NCBI GenBank assembly: GCA_965249175.1 | Contig: OZ252227.1 | Span: 2,480,001 to 2,544,000 of the forward strand | Source: CAZYFH01 sp965249175 | Lineage (GTDB): Bacteria > Acidobacteriota > Vicinamibacteria > Vicinamibacterales > UBA8438 | Reading direction: 5' to 3' | Length of the DNA stretch: 64,000 nucleotides | Part shown: piece by piece, positions 1 to 8,763 of the stretch | Layout: every line of letters starts with the position of its first letter | Numbering within the stretch: the first letter of the stretch is position 1 | The notes under the pieces: model-generated | What the model was told of the DNA's origin: nothing | Databases searched by the model: none | What the model saw: the letters and a program-made list of their open reading frames with translations, nothing else | Position numbers and translations under genes: made by a program

Positions 1-594
1 GAGCTGGCCGCCCGGATGCAAATGCGCAAAGTCCTCTTCTCGGAATCCCTTCCTGACGAGCAGCGTCATCGCGAGTGCGTCACCAAGCGCGAGTGTGGCC
101 GTCGTGCTGGCGGTCGGGACCAGGCCCATCGGGCACGCTTCGACACTGACTCGGCAATCGAGCGCGACGTCGGCTGCGCGCCCCAATGTGCTCGCCGGCG
201 ACCCGGTGAGCGCGACGATACGCGCGCCGAGCCGGCGGATCGTCTCGAGCAGGCGCAGTAGCTCGGGCGTCTCGCCGCTCCGCGAGAGCGCCACGACGAC
301 GTCGTCGCGCTGCAGGGCGCCGATGTCGCCGTGCACGGCTTCGGCGGGATGCAGGAAGTGGGATGGTGTGCCCGTGCTCGAGAGCGTCGCCGCGATCTTG
401 CGGGCAATGAGGCCGGACTTGCCCATGCCCGTCACGATGACCCTGCCGCGACAGTCGGCCAGCTGCTCGACGGCCGAGGTGAAACGCTCGTCGACCCGCT
501 CGACGAGGGCCAGCACCGCCTCGCCCTCGATCCGAAGTACCCGTCGTGCGAGCTCGAGGTCGACGCCGGTGGGTGCGGGCTCTGGCTTTGGCAT
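1..594 (-). CDS. kdsD: Arabinose-5-phosphate isomerase, partial (SIS domain)
   Basis: First step of KDO synthesis: ribulose 5-phosphate to arabinose 5-phosphate, in the cytoplasm. The ATG at 594 gives 198 residues before the gene runs off the window. The SIS domain is clear: TGMGKSG at residues 55-61, LHPAEAVHGD at 81-90, SRSGE at 104-108. The last residues (FAHLHPGGQL) match the linker after which this family normally carries two CBS domains, which would lie outside the window. It follows kdsA by 13 bases on the same strand, consistent with a KDO operon. Identification rests on SIS motifs plus this neighbour. Confidence 0.9.
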   Translation of the reverse strand, partial: MPKPEPAPTGVDLELARRVLRIEGEAVLALVERVDERFTSAVEQLADCRGRVIVTGMGKSGLIARKIAATLSSTGTPSHFLHPAEAVHGDIGALQRDDVVVALSRSGETPELLRLLETIRRLGARIVALTGSPASTLGRAADVALDCRVSVEACPMGLVPTASTTATLALGDALAMTLLVRKGFREEDFAHLHPGGQL

Positions 595-607
595 GGACAC
601 CGTCGCG

Positions 608-1444
608 CTAGTCGCGCGCCGGGGCGGCGTGATGCGCCACGCGGCTGATGTGGACGAGCCGTTCGAGCAAGGGTTCCAACAACTCCAGCGTGAGGGCGTT
701 CTGCCCGTCGCTCTTGGCGACCGACGGCTGGTCGTGCACTTCGAGAAACACGCCGTCGACTCCCGCCGCGACGCCGGCCGCGGCCAGCGGCTGGATGAAC
801 TCGGGCTGGCCCGCGGTGACGCCGTCACCGCCGCCGGGGAGCTGCAAGCTGTGCGTGACGTCGTAGATGACCGGGTAGCCGAGCGCCCGGAGCTGCGGAA
901 ACGCCCGCATATCGACGACGAGGTTGTGATATCCGAAGCTGGTGCCGCGCTCCGTGACCATTACCGCGTGATTGCCATTGCGCGTCGCCTTGGCGACAGC
1001 ATGCCGCATGTCCTGCGGCGCGAGGAACTGTCCCTTCTTCAGGTTGACGGCGCGCCCTGTGTCGGCTGCGGCGGCAATCAGGTCGGTCTGACGCGACAGA
1101 AACGCCGGAATCTGCAGGACGTCCGCCACGACCGCGACCGGGGCGGCCTGTCGAGGCTCGTGGATGTCGGTGAGGATGGGCACGCAGGCTGCCTCTTTGA
1201 TCCGTGCGAGGACCTCGAGACCCTGCTGCAGTCCCGGTCCGCGATAGGACTGCATCGACGTCCGATTGGCCTTGTCGAACGATGCCTTGAAGATGAGCGG
1301 CACGCCGCATCGGCGCGCCACGTCGCGGATCGCGATCGCGAGGTCGTGAGCGTGCTGCGCGCTTTCGATCACGCACGGCCCGGCGATCAGCACCAACGGC
1401 CGGTCACCACCAACCGTCACGTCACCCACGACGACCTCGCGCAC
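608..1444 (-). CDS. kdsA: 3-deoxy-8-phosphooctulonate (KDO-8-P) synthase
   Basis: Condenses arabinose 5-phosphate with phosphoenolpyruvate to KDO 8-phosphate for lipid A core synthesis. At 278 residues it has the usual family length. Visible motifs are LIAGPCVIES near residue 20 and FKASFDKANRTS near residue 55. The start is GTG at 1444. A TATAAT lies six bases upstream with no room for a Shine-Dalgarno sequence, so translation is probably from a leaderless message. kdsD follows immediately and pyrG lies upstream. Confidence 0.95.
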   Translation of the reverse strand: MREVVVGDVTVGGDRPLVLIAGPCVIESAQHAHDLAIAIRDVARRCGVPLIFKASFDKANRTSMQSYRGPGLQQGLEVLARIKEAACVPILTDIHEPRQAAPVAVVADVLQIPAFLSRQTDLIAAAADTGRAVNLKKGQFLAPQDMRHAVAKATRNGNHAVMVTERGTSFGYHNLVVDMRAFPQLRALGYPVIYDVTHSLQLPGGGDGVTAGQPEFIQPLAAAGVAAGVDGVFLEVHDQPSVAKSDGQNALTLELLEPLLERLVHISRVAHHAAPARD

Positions 1445-1450
1445 GCCTAC

Positions 1451-1456
1451 ATTATA
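1451..1456 (-). promoter_or_regulatory. -10 element of kdsA, probable leaderless transcript
   Basis: A perfect TATAAT on the minus strand ends at 1451. Seven bases further is 1444, the G of the kdsA GTG start, so transcription would begin at the start codon. No good -35 hexamer is evident. Confidence 0.5.
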
Positions 1457-1469
1457 GAAGGGGCCCCAT

Positions 1470-3137
1470 CTAGGCGATGGACTCGGCGCCGGTCGCGGAG
1501 GCCACCCGGTGCTGGTAGGTTGCCTGGACGAACCGTGCGAACAGCGGGTGCGGTCGTAGCGGCTTCGATTGGAACTCCGGGTGGAACTGCACTGCGACGA
1601 ACCACGGGTGGTCCGGGAGCTCGATCACCTCCACGAACTTGCCGTCGGGCGAGTGGCCGGAGATGCGAAGCCCGTGCTCTGTCAGCACCCGCTCGAACTC
1701 CCGGTTGAACTCGTAGCGGTGCCGATGCCGCTCCGCGACCGTTGCTTCGCCATACGCGTCGTGCGCACGCGTCCCGGGTGCGAGCTGGCAGGGATAGCTC
1801 CCGAGCCGCATGGTGCCACCGAGATCGTCGACGCCAAGCAGGTCGCGCAGCTTGTAGATGACCTTGTGTGGGGTATCTGGGTTGCACTCGGTCGAGTCGG
1901 CGTCCTCGAGACCGCAGACGTGTCGCGCGAAGTCCACCGCCGCCCACTGGAATCCGTAGCAGATGCCGAAATAGGGAATCTCTCGCTCGCGTGCGACGCG
2001 GGCGGCGCGCATCATCCCACGGCTGCCGCGATCGCCGAATCCGCCCGGCACGAGGATGCCGTCCGCGTCGTCCAACAGATGCTCACCACCGTCGAGCTCG
2101 AGCGCCTCGGCTTCGATCCACTTGATGCGCACATCGAGCTGATGAGCGAAGCCGGCATGGTACAGGGCTTCGTTCAGGCTCTTGTACGAGTCCTCGTAGC
2201 CGACGTACTTCCCGACGACGTGCACGGTCACTTCGTCCGTCGGGTTCTGAATCCGCTCGACGAGCCGCTGCCACGACTCCATGTTGGCGTGGGTGTCGTG
2301 GGGGAGGTTGAGTCCCTTCAGGACGATCCGGTCAAGGCCCTCCTCAGCGAGGACGAGCGGGACCTCGTAGATGCTGGAGACGTCCTTGGCGGTGATCACG
2401 GCTTCTTCATCCACGTCGCAGAACAAGGCAATCTTGCGACGAATGTCGCGCGGCAGCACGCGATCTGTTCGACAGAGCAGGATGTCGGGTTGGATGCCGA
2501 TCGACCGGAGGTCGCGTACGCTGTGCTGCGTCGGCTTCGTCTTGAGTTCGCCGGCGGTGTCGATGAACGGTACGAGCGTCAAGTGAATGTAGAGCGTGTG
2601 CTCCCGGCCGATATCACGGCGAAACTGGCGTATAGCCTCGAGATACGGTTGGCTCTCGATGTCACCGACGGTGCCGCCCACTTCGACCAACACGATGTCG
2701 ACGGCCTCCTGGGAGGCCACGATCTGCATGCTCTCCTTGATCTCGTTCGTGATGTGCGGAATGACCTGGACCGTGCGGCCGAGGTAGTCGCCGCGTCGCT
2801 CCTTCTGAATCACGGAGAGGTAGATCTTGCCGGTCGTCCAGTTGTGGTTGCGCGTGGTCACGGTGCTGGTGAACCGCTCGTAGTGCCCGAGATCGAGGTC
2901 GGTCTCGGCGCCGTCGCTCGTGACGTACACCTCGCCGTGCTGATACGGGCTCATCGTGCCCGGGTCGACGTTGACATACGGGTCGAACTTCTGCAGCGTC
3001 ACGCGATAGCCGTGTCCTTCGAGGAGCGATCCAATGGACGCTGCGGCCAGGCCCTTCCCGAGTGACGACACGACGCCACCGGTCACGAAGATGTACTTGA
3101 CCTGGCGGTCCGCGGGCGCGGCAGGTGGTGTGGGCAT
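1470..3137 (-). CDS. pyrG: CTP synthase
   Basis: Makes CTP from UTP, ATP and glutamine. The 555 residues are the usual length. The synthetase domain (about 1-280) starts with KYIFVTGGVVSSLGKG. The class I glutamine amidotransferase domain (about 300-550) has nucleophile Cys393 in GICYGFQ (usual form GICLGMQ) and the His/Glu pair in QFHPEFQ near the C terminus. It sits between kdsB and kdsA on one strand; CTP is the co-substrate of KdsB, so the grouping makes pathway sense. Confidence 0.97.
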   Translation of the reverse strand: MPTPPAAPADRQVKYIFVTGGVVSSLGKGLAAASIGSLLEGHGYRVTLQKFDPYVNVDPGTMSPYQHGEVYVTSDGAETDLDLGHYERFTSTVTTRNHNWTTGKIYLSVIQKERRGDYLGRTVQVIPHITNEIKESMQIVASQEAVDIVLVEVGGTVGDIESQPYLEAIRQFRRDIGREHTLYIHLTLVPFIDTAGELKTKPTQHSVRDLRSIGIQPDILLCRTDRVLPRDIRRKIALFCDVDEEAVITAKDVSSIYEVPLVLAEEGLDRIVLKGLNLPHDTHANMESWQRLVERIQNPTDEVTVHVVGKYVGYEDSYKSLNEALYHAGFAHQLDVRIKWIEAEALELDGGEHLLDDADGILVPGGFGDRGSRGMMRAARVAREREIPYFGICYGFQWAAVDFARHVCGLEDADSTECNPDTPHKVIYKLRDLLGVDDLGGTMRLGSYPCQLAPGTRAHDAYGEATVAERHRHRYEFNREFERVLTEHGLRISGHSPDGKFVEVIELPDHPWFVAVQFHPEFQSKPLRPHPLFARFVQATYQHRVASATGAESIA

Positions 3138-3152
3138 GTCTACGACGGGCTC

Positions 3153-3950
3153 CTAGGGCTGGGATGAGACGAGACGCCGCACCCTGAAGAGGTCCTCCGG
3201 CGTATCAACGCCGATCGGATCGGACGTGGTTTCAACGGTACGAATACGGATCCCCGACTCGAGCGCACGCAGCTGTTCGAGTTGCTCACATTGCTCGAGC
3301 GTCGTCGGGCCGAGGCGCGCGAGCCGGAGCAAACAGCTGCGTCGATAGGCATAGACCCCGATGTGCTTGTATCCGAGCGGCGCGCCGGCGACGGACCGCG
3401 CCCGGCGGTGTGGAATCGGCGCTCGGGAGAAATAGAGCGCGTCTCCGGCGACGTCGACCACGACCTTGACGATGTTGGGGTCGTCGAGGTCCGCCGGGTC
3501 GACGATCGGGCAGCGCGCCGTCGCCATGCCGACCTCCGGTGCGGCCGCGAGGGCGCCGAGCACCGCGTCGATCAGGAGCGGATCAATGAGGGGTTCGTCG
3601 CCTTGCACGTTGGCCACCACGTCACAACTGAGCGTGTTGGCCACCTCGGCCAGTCGGTCCATCCCGGTTGGATGTGCCGTGCTCGTCATTCGCGTCTCGC
3701 CTCCAAACGCGGCGACGGCGGCTGCAATGCGCTGGTCATCGGTCGCCACAATGACGCTCCCGACAGCGGTGGCGGCGGCGGTCCTGCGATAGACGTGCTC
3801 GACCATCGGGCGACCCGCGATGTCGGCGAGGGCCTTGCCGGGCAATCGCGTCGAGTGATACCGAGCGGGGATGATGGCGACGGCGGTGGCGGGAGGGGAA
3901 AGGGTGTGCTTCTGTGGCGACGCGACCGAGTGCACGGCAGATATTACCAT
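3153..3950 (-). CDS. kdsB: 3-deoxy-manno-octulosonate cytidylyltransferase
   Basis: Activates KDO as CMP-KDO using CTP. The body begins VAIIPARYHSTRLPGKALADIAGRPM, the nucleotide-binding signature of the family, and QGDEPLID is also present. ATG at 3950 gives 265 residues, with an N-terminal extension of about 23 residues over typical KdsB. A GTG at 3935 has a TAATAT box five bases upstream and could be a leaderless start instead; an ATG at 4022 is also in frame but would overlap the divergent gene. pyrG follows after 15 bases. Confidence 0.93.
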   Translation of the reverse strand: MVISAVHSVASPQKHTLSPPATAVAIIPARYHSTRLPGKALADIAGRPMVEHVYRRTAAATAVGSVIVATDDQRIAAAVAAFGGETRMTSTAHPTGMDRLAEVANTLSCDVVANVQGDEPLIDPLLIDAVLGALAAAPEVGMATARCPIVDPADLDDPNIVKVVVDVAGDALYFSRAPIPHRRARSVAGAPLGYKHIGVYAYRRSCLLRLARLGPTTLEQCEQLEQLRALESGIRIRTVETTSDPIGVDTPEDLFRVRRLVSSQP

Positions 3951-4038
3951 AGTGTTGCCACGCGCAGAACCGTGCAGCGGCGGCGCGGCGCGGCGTAGTA
4001 CGATTAGCATGCTGATCGACACTACGTCGATTCAGGTC

Positions 4039-4578
4039 ATGCCAACGAAGACACTTCTTCGCATTGCCGGGATGGCTGGCGTCGCCGCGCTCGTCGCCGG
4101 GTGGCTGACCGCCGCGACCGGTACGCGGCAACTCAGCGAGGATCCCGGTCCGGTCTCGTTACCGCTTTCGGCTGCAACCACCCCGAGTCTCCTCGCGCTC
4201 AACCTCTCCGCCGAGGTCGATCGGCTGCGCGAGCGTATGACCTACGCACCGGTACCCCGGGAGACTATGCGCAACCCGTTCGAGCTCCCGTCCACGACAT
4301 CACGACCGGCACCGTCCGTGCCGAGGGCGAGTCCGGAAGCCCCCGCGCCGGTCACGGCGGCTTTGCCGGCGTCGCACGCGGTCACGCTGGTCGGGATTGC
4401 CGCGCACGAGACCGCTGACGGTCTCGAACGGACGGTCATCGTGTCGCTGATGGGCGACGTCGTGTTGGCGAGGACGGGCGACGTGCTCGCCGGGGGCTTG
4501 CGGGTGGTCGACATCACCGCGCGCCGTGTGCAGTTGAAGGATGCGGCGGGCGACGTCGTGAGCCTCGAGCTCCCGTGA
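4039..4578 (+). CDS. Membrane-anchored PilP/GspC-like small protein
   Basis: A 179-residue protein of uncertain function. One N-terminal membrane segment (about residues 5-27) is followed by a Pro/Ala-rich linker, then a compact C-terminal domain of about 65 residues (VTLVGIAAHE, RTGDVLAGGLRVVDITARRVQLKDAAG). This layout, a repeated 'level and gain' beta domain behind a membrane anchor and flexible linker, resembles the homology region of type II secretion GspC and of pilus protein PilP. It is transcribed away from kdsB; an in-frame ATG at 4009 is an alternative start. No secretion genes adjoin it, so the assignment is only by architecture. Confidence 0.5.
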   Translation: MPTKTLLRIAGMAGVAALVAGWLTAATGTRQLSEDPGPVSLPLSAATTPSLLALNLSAEVDRLRERMTYAPVPRETMRNPFELPSTTSRPAPSVPRASPEAPAPVTAALPASHAVTLVGIAAHETADGLERTVIVSLMGDVVLARTGDVLAGGLRVVDITARRVQLKDAAGDVVSLELP

Positions 4579-4634
4579 CCTGACCGACGGAGCCTGTCTA
4601 AAGTGTCACGACGCCGGCAGTTGGCACGGCCGCG

Positions 4635-6230
4635 TTAGAGCGTGACGACGCCGGCGGCGATCACGGCCGGCACGCGCTGTATCTCATCGATCACGGCGTC
4701 GCTGACCTTCACGGCGGGTGCCGCGCCCGCGGACGACTCCACTCGCACCACGCCAACGGCTCCGGCAGGGCCGCGCCCGAGCGCGAACGTCGCGATGTTG
4801 ATCCCATGCCGGCCCAGGATCGAGCCGACCTCACCGATGACGCCAGGCTGATCGTTGTTGCGGATCACGATCAGGGTGCCCTCGAGGGGCACTTCGACCT
4901 CCACACCATCGAGCCGCACCAGTCGCGGACTATCGGGTTCGAAGACCGCGCCCTCGGCCCACAGCTCGCCGTCGCTGGTGCGGAGCTTCACGGACATGAG
5001 ACTCGTGAAGTTGCGGGTTCGGGAGCTCCGCGACTCGATGATTTCCAGACCGCGTTGGTCGGCGACCGACCGTGCGTTGATCAACGTGACGGCGGACGAC
5101 AACGCGTTCCGCAACAAGCCGACGAGGGCCGCACCGACCAACATCTCGGTGCCCGACTGCGCGAGCGCGCCGTAATAGCGGATTCCGATGGCGTTGACGC
5201 GCTCGTTGGCGAGCTGCGCCAGTAATCCACCGAGCCGCTCCGCGAGCGAGAGATACGGCTGCAGACGTTTGAACTCCTCAGGGGCGACCGACGGATAGTT
5301 GACGGCGTTCCGCACGACGCCGTCGCGCAGGTACTCACGCACGCTCGTCGCCGCTTCGAGTCCGACCAGTTCTTGCGCTTCCGCCGTGGAGGCTGCGATG
5401 TGCGGGGTGGCCACGACCTGCGGTAGCCCGGTCAGCGTGGTCTCCGCCGGTGGTTCCTCACGAAACACATCGAGCGCGGCGCCGCCGACCTGTCCCGATC
5501 GGATCGCCTCGGCCAGGGCGGTCTCGTCGATGAGGTCGCCGCGCGCGGTATTGATGATTGTCACGCCGCGTTTGCAGCGCGCAAGACGCTCGCTGTCCAA
5601 GAGGGCGGACGTCGTGTCGCGCGAGGGCAGGTGTAGCGTGATGAAATCCGATCGGGCGCACAACTCGTCCATCGTGACCAGCGGAATCCCGAGGTCGGCT
5701 GCGGCCTGCGTCGCAATGAACGGGTCGTGGGCGACGACGGTCATGTCGAACGCTCGCGCACGTCGGGCGACCTCGCGCCCGATGCGTCCGAAGCCGACAA
5801 CGCCGAGCGTCTTGCCACGGACTTCGGCGCCGCGCAGCTCCTTCTTGGTCCAGCGGCCGCCCTTCATCTGCGCGTCTGCTAGGGCGATCGACCGCGCCGC
5901 GGCAAGCATGAGCGCGCAGGCGTGTTCGGCGACGCTGATGCTGTTGGCTCCGGGCGCATTGAGCACGAGGATGCCGCGGCCGCTCGCGGCGTCGAGGTCG
6001 ACGTTGTCGACGCCCGTGCCGGCGCGTGCGACGACACGCAGCCGAGGAGCGGCCGCGATGAGCGCCGCCGTGACCTTGGTCGCGCTTCTGACGATGAGCG
6101 CATCGGCGTCGGCCAGATCGGCCGGCAGCGTGTCGGGGGAGCGACCCTGCCGGTCGTCGACGGTCCAGCCCTCCGCTTTCAAGAGGTCGGTGGCGGACGC
6201 GGGCAAGGGATCGGCGATGATGATCTTCAT
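4635..6230 (-). CDS. serA: D-3-phosphoglycerate dehydrogenase
   Basis: First committed step of serine synthesis, oxidising 3-phosphoglycerate with NAD. The product from ATG 6230 is 531 residues, the long SerA type. It has an N-terminal catalytic domain, the NAD fold GFGRIGREVARRA near residue 150, NTARGDLIDE with the catalytic Arg region, and TPHIAAST with the catalytic His. An intervening ASB domain leads to a C-terminal ACT domain (GTLIVIRNNDQPGVIGEVGS), typical of serine feedback control. An upstream ATG at 6350 adds only low-complexity residues and was not used. Confidence 0.95.
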   Translation of the reverse strand: MKIIIADPLPASATDLLKAEGWTVDDRQGRSPDTLPADLADADALIVRSATKVTAALIAAAPRLRVVARAGTGVDNVDLDAASGRGILVLNAPGANSISVAEHACALMLAAARSIALADAQMKGGRWTKKELRGAEVRGKTLGVVGFGRIGREVARRARAFDMTVVAHDPFIATQAAADLGIPLVTMDELCARSDFITLHLPSRDTTSALLDSERLARCKRGVTIINTARGDLIDETALAEAIRSGQVGGAALDVFREEPPAETTLTGLPQVVATPHIAASTAEAQELVGLEAATSVREYLRDGVVRNAVNYPSVAPEEFKRLQPYLSLAERLGGLLAQLANERVNAIGIRYYGALAQSGTEMLVGAALVGLLRNALSSAVTLINARSVADQRGLEIIESRSSRTRNFTSLMSVKLRTSDGELWAEGAVFEPDSPRLVRLDGVEVEVPLEGTLIVIRNNDQPGVIGEVGSILGRHGINIATFALGRGPAGAVGVVRVESSAGAAPAVKVSDAVIDEIQRVPAVIAAGVVTL

Positions 6231-6512
6231 CGATGGAGTCGACGGCGTGTTGGTGGATGGGGGGGGTCGGTCTGGCGCGACGAAGCGTACAGTATAATGT
6301 GCGCCGTTCCGACGACGGCGTCGGGGCCGGCCCGCACCAGGATGGTGCAAATCGCTAGAACGGCCCGTTTGACGCGGCTTGCCTGCACCTCACGCAACGT
6401 TTTTCCACAAGGTTTTCCACACTTTCTGTTGAAGATCTTGTAACGCGATGCAGGGACGTGCCCTAAAGGGTTGCGCCCGCGGCTCAGAGTGACGTGAACG
6501 GAGTTCGGTGAC
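6231..6512. promoter_or_regulatory. Divergent serA/icd intergenic region with paired TTTTCCACA
   Basis: This 282-base region separates two divergent genes. It holds a TATAAT on the plus strand at 6293-6298 without a matching -35. It also holds two direct copies of TTTTCCACA at 6401-6409 and 6413-6421, twelve bases apart start to start. Each copy differs by one base from the DnaA-box consensus TTATCCACA. What binds them is unknown. Confidence 0.4.
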
Positions 6513-7736
6513 ATGCCAGATTTCAAGCACCTCACAGCACCATCGCAGGGCACCGCAATCACGCGCAGAGAGGGTGTGCTGGTCGTGCCCGACGATCCAA
6601 TCGTTCCCTTCATCGAGGGCGACGGCACCGGGCGCGACATCTGGCGCGCGTCGGTTCGTGTGTTCGACGCCGCCGTGCGCAAGACATTCGATGGCGCGAA
6701 ACGGGTCGAGTGGTTCGAGGTGCTGGCCGGCGAGAAGGCCAAAGAGCAAAGCGGGGATTGGTTGCCCGCCGACACGCTCGAAGCCGCGCGGGCGTACAAG
6801 GTGGCGATCAAGGGCCCGTTGACCACGCCCGTCGGTGGCGGCATCCGGAGCCTCAACGTGTCGATCCGGCAGCTGCTCGACCTGTACGCGTGTGTCCGGC
6901 CGGTTCGGTACTTCAAGGGCACCCCCTCGCCGGTGACGCATCCGGAGCGCATGAACGTCGTCATCTTCCGAGAGAACACCGAGGACGTCTATGCGGGTAT
7001 CGAGTGGGAGCAGGGATCCGCGCAAGCGCGGAAGCTCATCGACTATCTCGCGAAGGAGCTGGGCAAGCGCGTGCGGGAGGATTCGGGGATCGGCATCAAG
7101 CCGATTTCCATCACCGGCACGAAGCGCCTCGTCCGCATGGCGGTCCAGTATGCCCTCGATAACGATCGGCAGAGCGTGACGATCGTGCACAAAGGCAACA
7201 TCATGAAGTTCACGGAGGGTGCGTTCCGCGATTGGGGCTACGAGTTGGCGAAGGAGGAGTTCGGCGACCGCACGATCGGCGAGTGGGACGGCGACCCCGA
7301 TGGCAAGGTGGTGATGAAGGACCGTATTGCCGACAGCATGCTGCAACAAATCCTTACCCGCACGGCCGATTACGACGTCATCGCCACATCCAACCTCAAC
7401 GGCGACTATCTCTCGGACGCCTGTGCCGCGCAGGTCGGTGGGCTCGGGTTGGCGCCCGGCGCCAACTTTGGCGACGAGGTTGGGTTCTTCGAGGCGACTC
7501 ACGGGACCGCGCCGAAGTACGCCGACAAAGACGTCATCAACCCTGGCTCGCTCGTGCTGTCGGGCGCGATGATGTTTCGATACATGGGTTGGCAGGAAGT
7601 GGCATCACGCATCGAAGGGGCCGTCGAGCGCACGATCCAGCAGAAGACGGTGACATATGACCTCGAGCGGCTCATGGAGGGAGCGACCAAGCTGAAGACC
7701 TCCGAGTTTGCGGATGCCGTAATCGCCAATCTGTAG
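6513..7736 (+). CDS. icd: Isocitrate dehydrogenase (NADP)
   Basis: Oxidative decarboxylation of isocitrate to 2-oxoglutarate. The 407 residues align in plan with E. coli-type Icd. The substrate-binding RSLNVSIRQ carries the regulatory Ser. Cofactor residues are HGTAPKYA (Lys-Tyr) and TYDLERLM (Tyr, Arg), the set found in NADP enzymes. Its product feeds the ferredoxin-dependent korAB downstream. Ten bases separate it from mdh, so the two are probably co-transcribed. Confidence 0.96.
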   Translation: MPDFKHLTAPSQGTAITRREGVLVVPDDPIVPFIEGDGTGRDIWRASVRVFDAAVRKTFDGAKRVEWFEVLAGEKAKEQSGDWLPADTLEAARAYKVAIKGPLTTPVGGGIRSLNVSIRQLLDLYACVRPVRYFKGTPSPVTHPERMNVVIFRENTEDVYAGIEWEQGSAQARKLIDYLAKELGKRVREDSGIGIKPISITGTKRLVRMAVQYALDNDRQSVTIVHKGNIMKFTEGAFRDWGYELAKEEFGDRTIGEWDGDPDGKVVMKDRIADSMLQQILTRTADYDVIATSNLNGDYLSDACAAQVGGLGLAPGANFGDEVGFFEATHGTAPKYADKDVINPGSLVLSGAMMFRYMGWQEVASRIEGAVERTIQQKTVTYDLERLMEGATKLKTSEFADAVIANL

Positions 7737-7746
7737 GGAGAGGGCT

Positions 7747-8673
7747 ATGAACCGCAAAGTCACGGTCGTTGGATCTGGCAATGTCGGGGCTACCGCGGCG
7801 CGCAGCATCGCCGACAAAGAGCTCGCCGATGTGGTCGTGCTCGACATCCTCGGGGGGGTGCCGCAGGGCAAGGGGCTGGACATACTGGAAGCGTGTCCGG
7901 TCGAGGGCTCCGACGCCCGCGTGCTGGGTACCAATGACTACGCCGACACCGCCGGGTCTGACATCGTCGTCATCACGGCCGGGCTCGCGCGGAAGCCGGG
8001 GATGAGCCGCGACGATCTGTTGGCAAAGAATCACGCGATCATCAAGAGCGTGACCGAGCAGGTGATGGTGCATTCGCCCGACTGCATCATCATGCCGGTC
8101 ACGAACCCGCTCGATGCGATGGCGCAAGTCGTGTACCGCGCCAGCGGCTTGCCGCGAGAGCGCGTGATCGGGATGGCCGGCGTGCTCGATTCCGCGCGTA
8201 TGCGCTCCTTCATCGCGCAGGCCCTCGACGTCTCGGTCGAGAACACGCACGCCTTTGTCCTTGGCGGGCATGGCGACACGATGGTGCCGCTGCCGCGCTA
8301 CTCGACGGTCGCCGGCATTCCCATCACGGAGCTGATGGATGCCGCGGCGGTGGAGGCGATCGTGAAGCGGACCGCGCAGGGCGGCGCCGAGATCGTGAAG
8401 CTCCTTGGCACCGGGAGCGCGTACTACGCGCCCGGCTCGGCGGTCGTGGAGATGGTCGAGGCCGTGCTCAAGGACAAGAAGAAGATCCTCCCGTGTTCGG
8501 TTTTCTTGCAGGGCGAATACGGTGTACACGACCTCTTCGTCGGCGTTCCGGTCAAGCTCGGCGCGCGCGGCGTCGAGGACATCGTGCAAATCACGTTGAC
8601 CGCAGACGAGGACGCGGCGTTGAAGAAATCCGCCGAGGCGGTGCGCGAGCTCGTCGGCATCATCGGGGTGTGA
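7747..8673 (+). CDS. mdh: Malate dehydrogenase (NAD)
   Basis: Interconverts malate and oxaloacetate. The 308-residue protein belongs to the LDH-like MDH branch. It has GSGNVGAT for NAD binding, an Asp at the end of the second strand (VVLDILGG) favouring NAD, NPLDAM, the Asp/Arg region GMAGVLDSARMR and catalytic His in LGGHGDTMVPL. ATG 7747 is preceded by GGGAGAGG. It is followed by sucC after a 90-base gap containing a hairpin. Confidence 0.96.
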   Translation: MNRKVTVVGSGNVGATAARSIADKELADVVVLDILGGVPQGKGLDILEACPVEGSDARVLGTNDYADTAGSDIVVITAGLARKPGMSRDDLLAKNHAIIKSVTEQVMVHSPDCIIMPVTNPLDAMAQVVYRASGLPRERVIGMAGVLDSARMRSFIAQALDVSVENTHAFVLGGHGDTMVPLPRYSTVAGIPITELMDAAAVEAIVKRTAQGGAEIVKLLGTGSAYYAPGSAVVEMVEAVLKDKKKILPCSVFLQGEYGVHDLFVGVPVKLGARGVEDIVQITLTADEDAALKKSAEAVRELVGIIGV

Positions 8674-8735
8674 CGCGACGTGCGCAGGTTCAGCGTCGCA
8701 GCGTTCCAGATCCGTTTCAACCGTGAATCGAGGCA

Positions 8736-8760
8736 CTCCAGAGCCTGCGGGCCCCTGGAG
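8736..8760 (+). promoter_or_regulatory. Hairpin masking the sucC ribosome binding site
   Basis: CTCCAG (8736-8741) can pair with CTGGAG (8755-8760). The downstream arm contains GGAG, the only Shine-Dalgarno-like sequence before sucC. Pairing would hide it and could set SucC output relative to mdh. This is read directly from complementarity; any regulatory effect is inference. Confidence 0.4.
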
Positions 8761-8763
8761 TAG

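Noticed and set aside
1569..3065. 498-codon plus-strand frame opposite pyrG
   Set aside because: It mirrors pyrG codons; the sense product is an unmistakable CTP synthase.
6401..6421. Origin of replication from two DnaA-box-like 9-mers
   Set aside because: Only two imperfect boxes, no AT-rich unwinding region, and no dnaA, dnaN or gyrB nearby.
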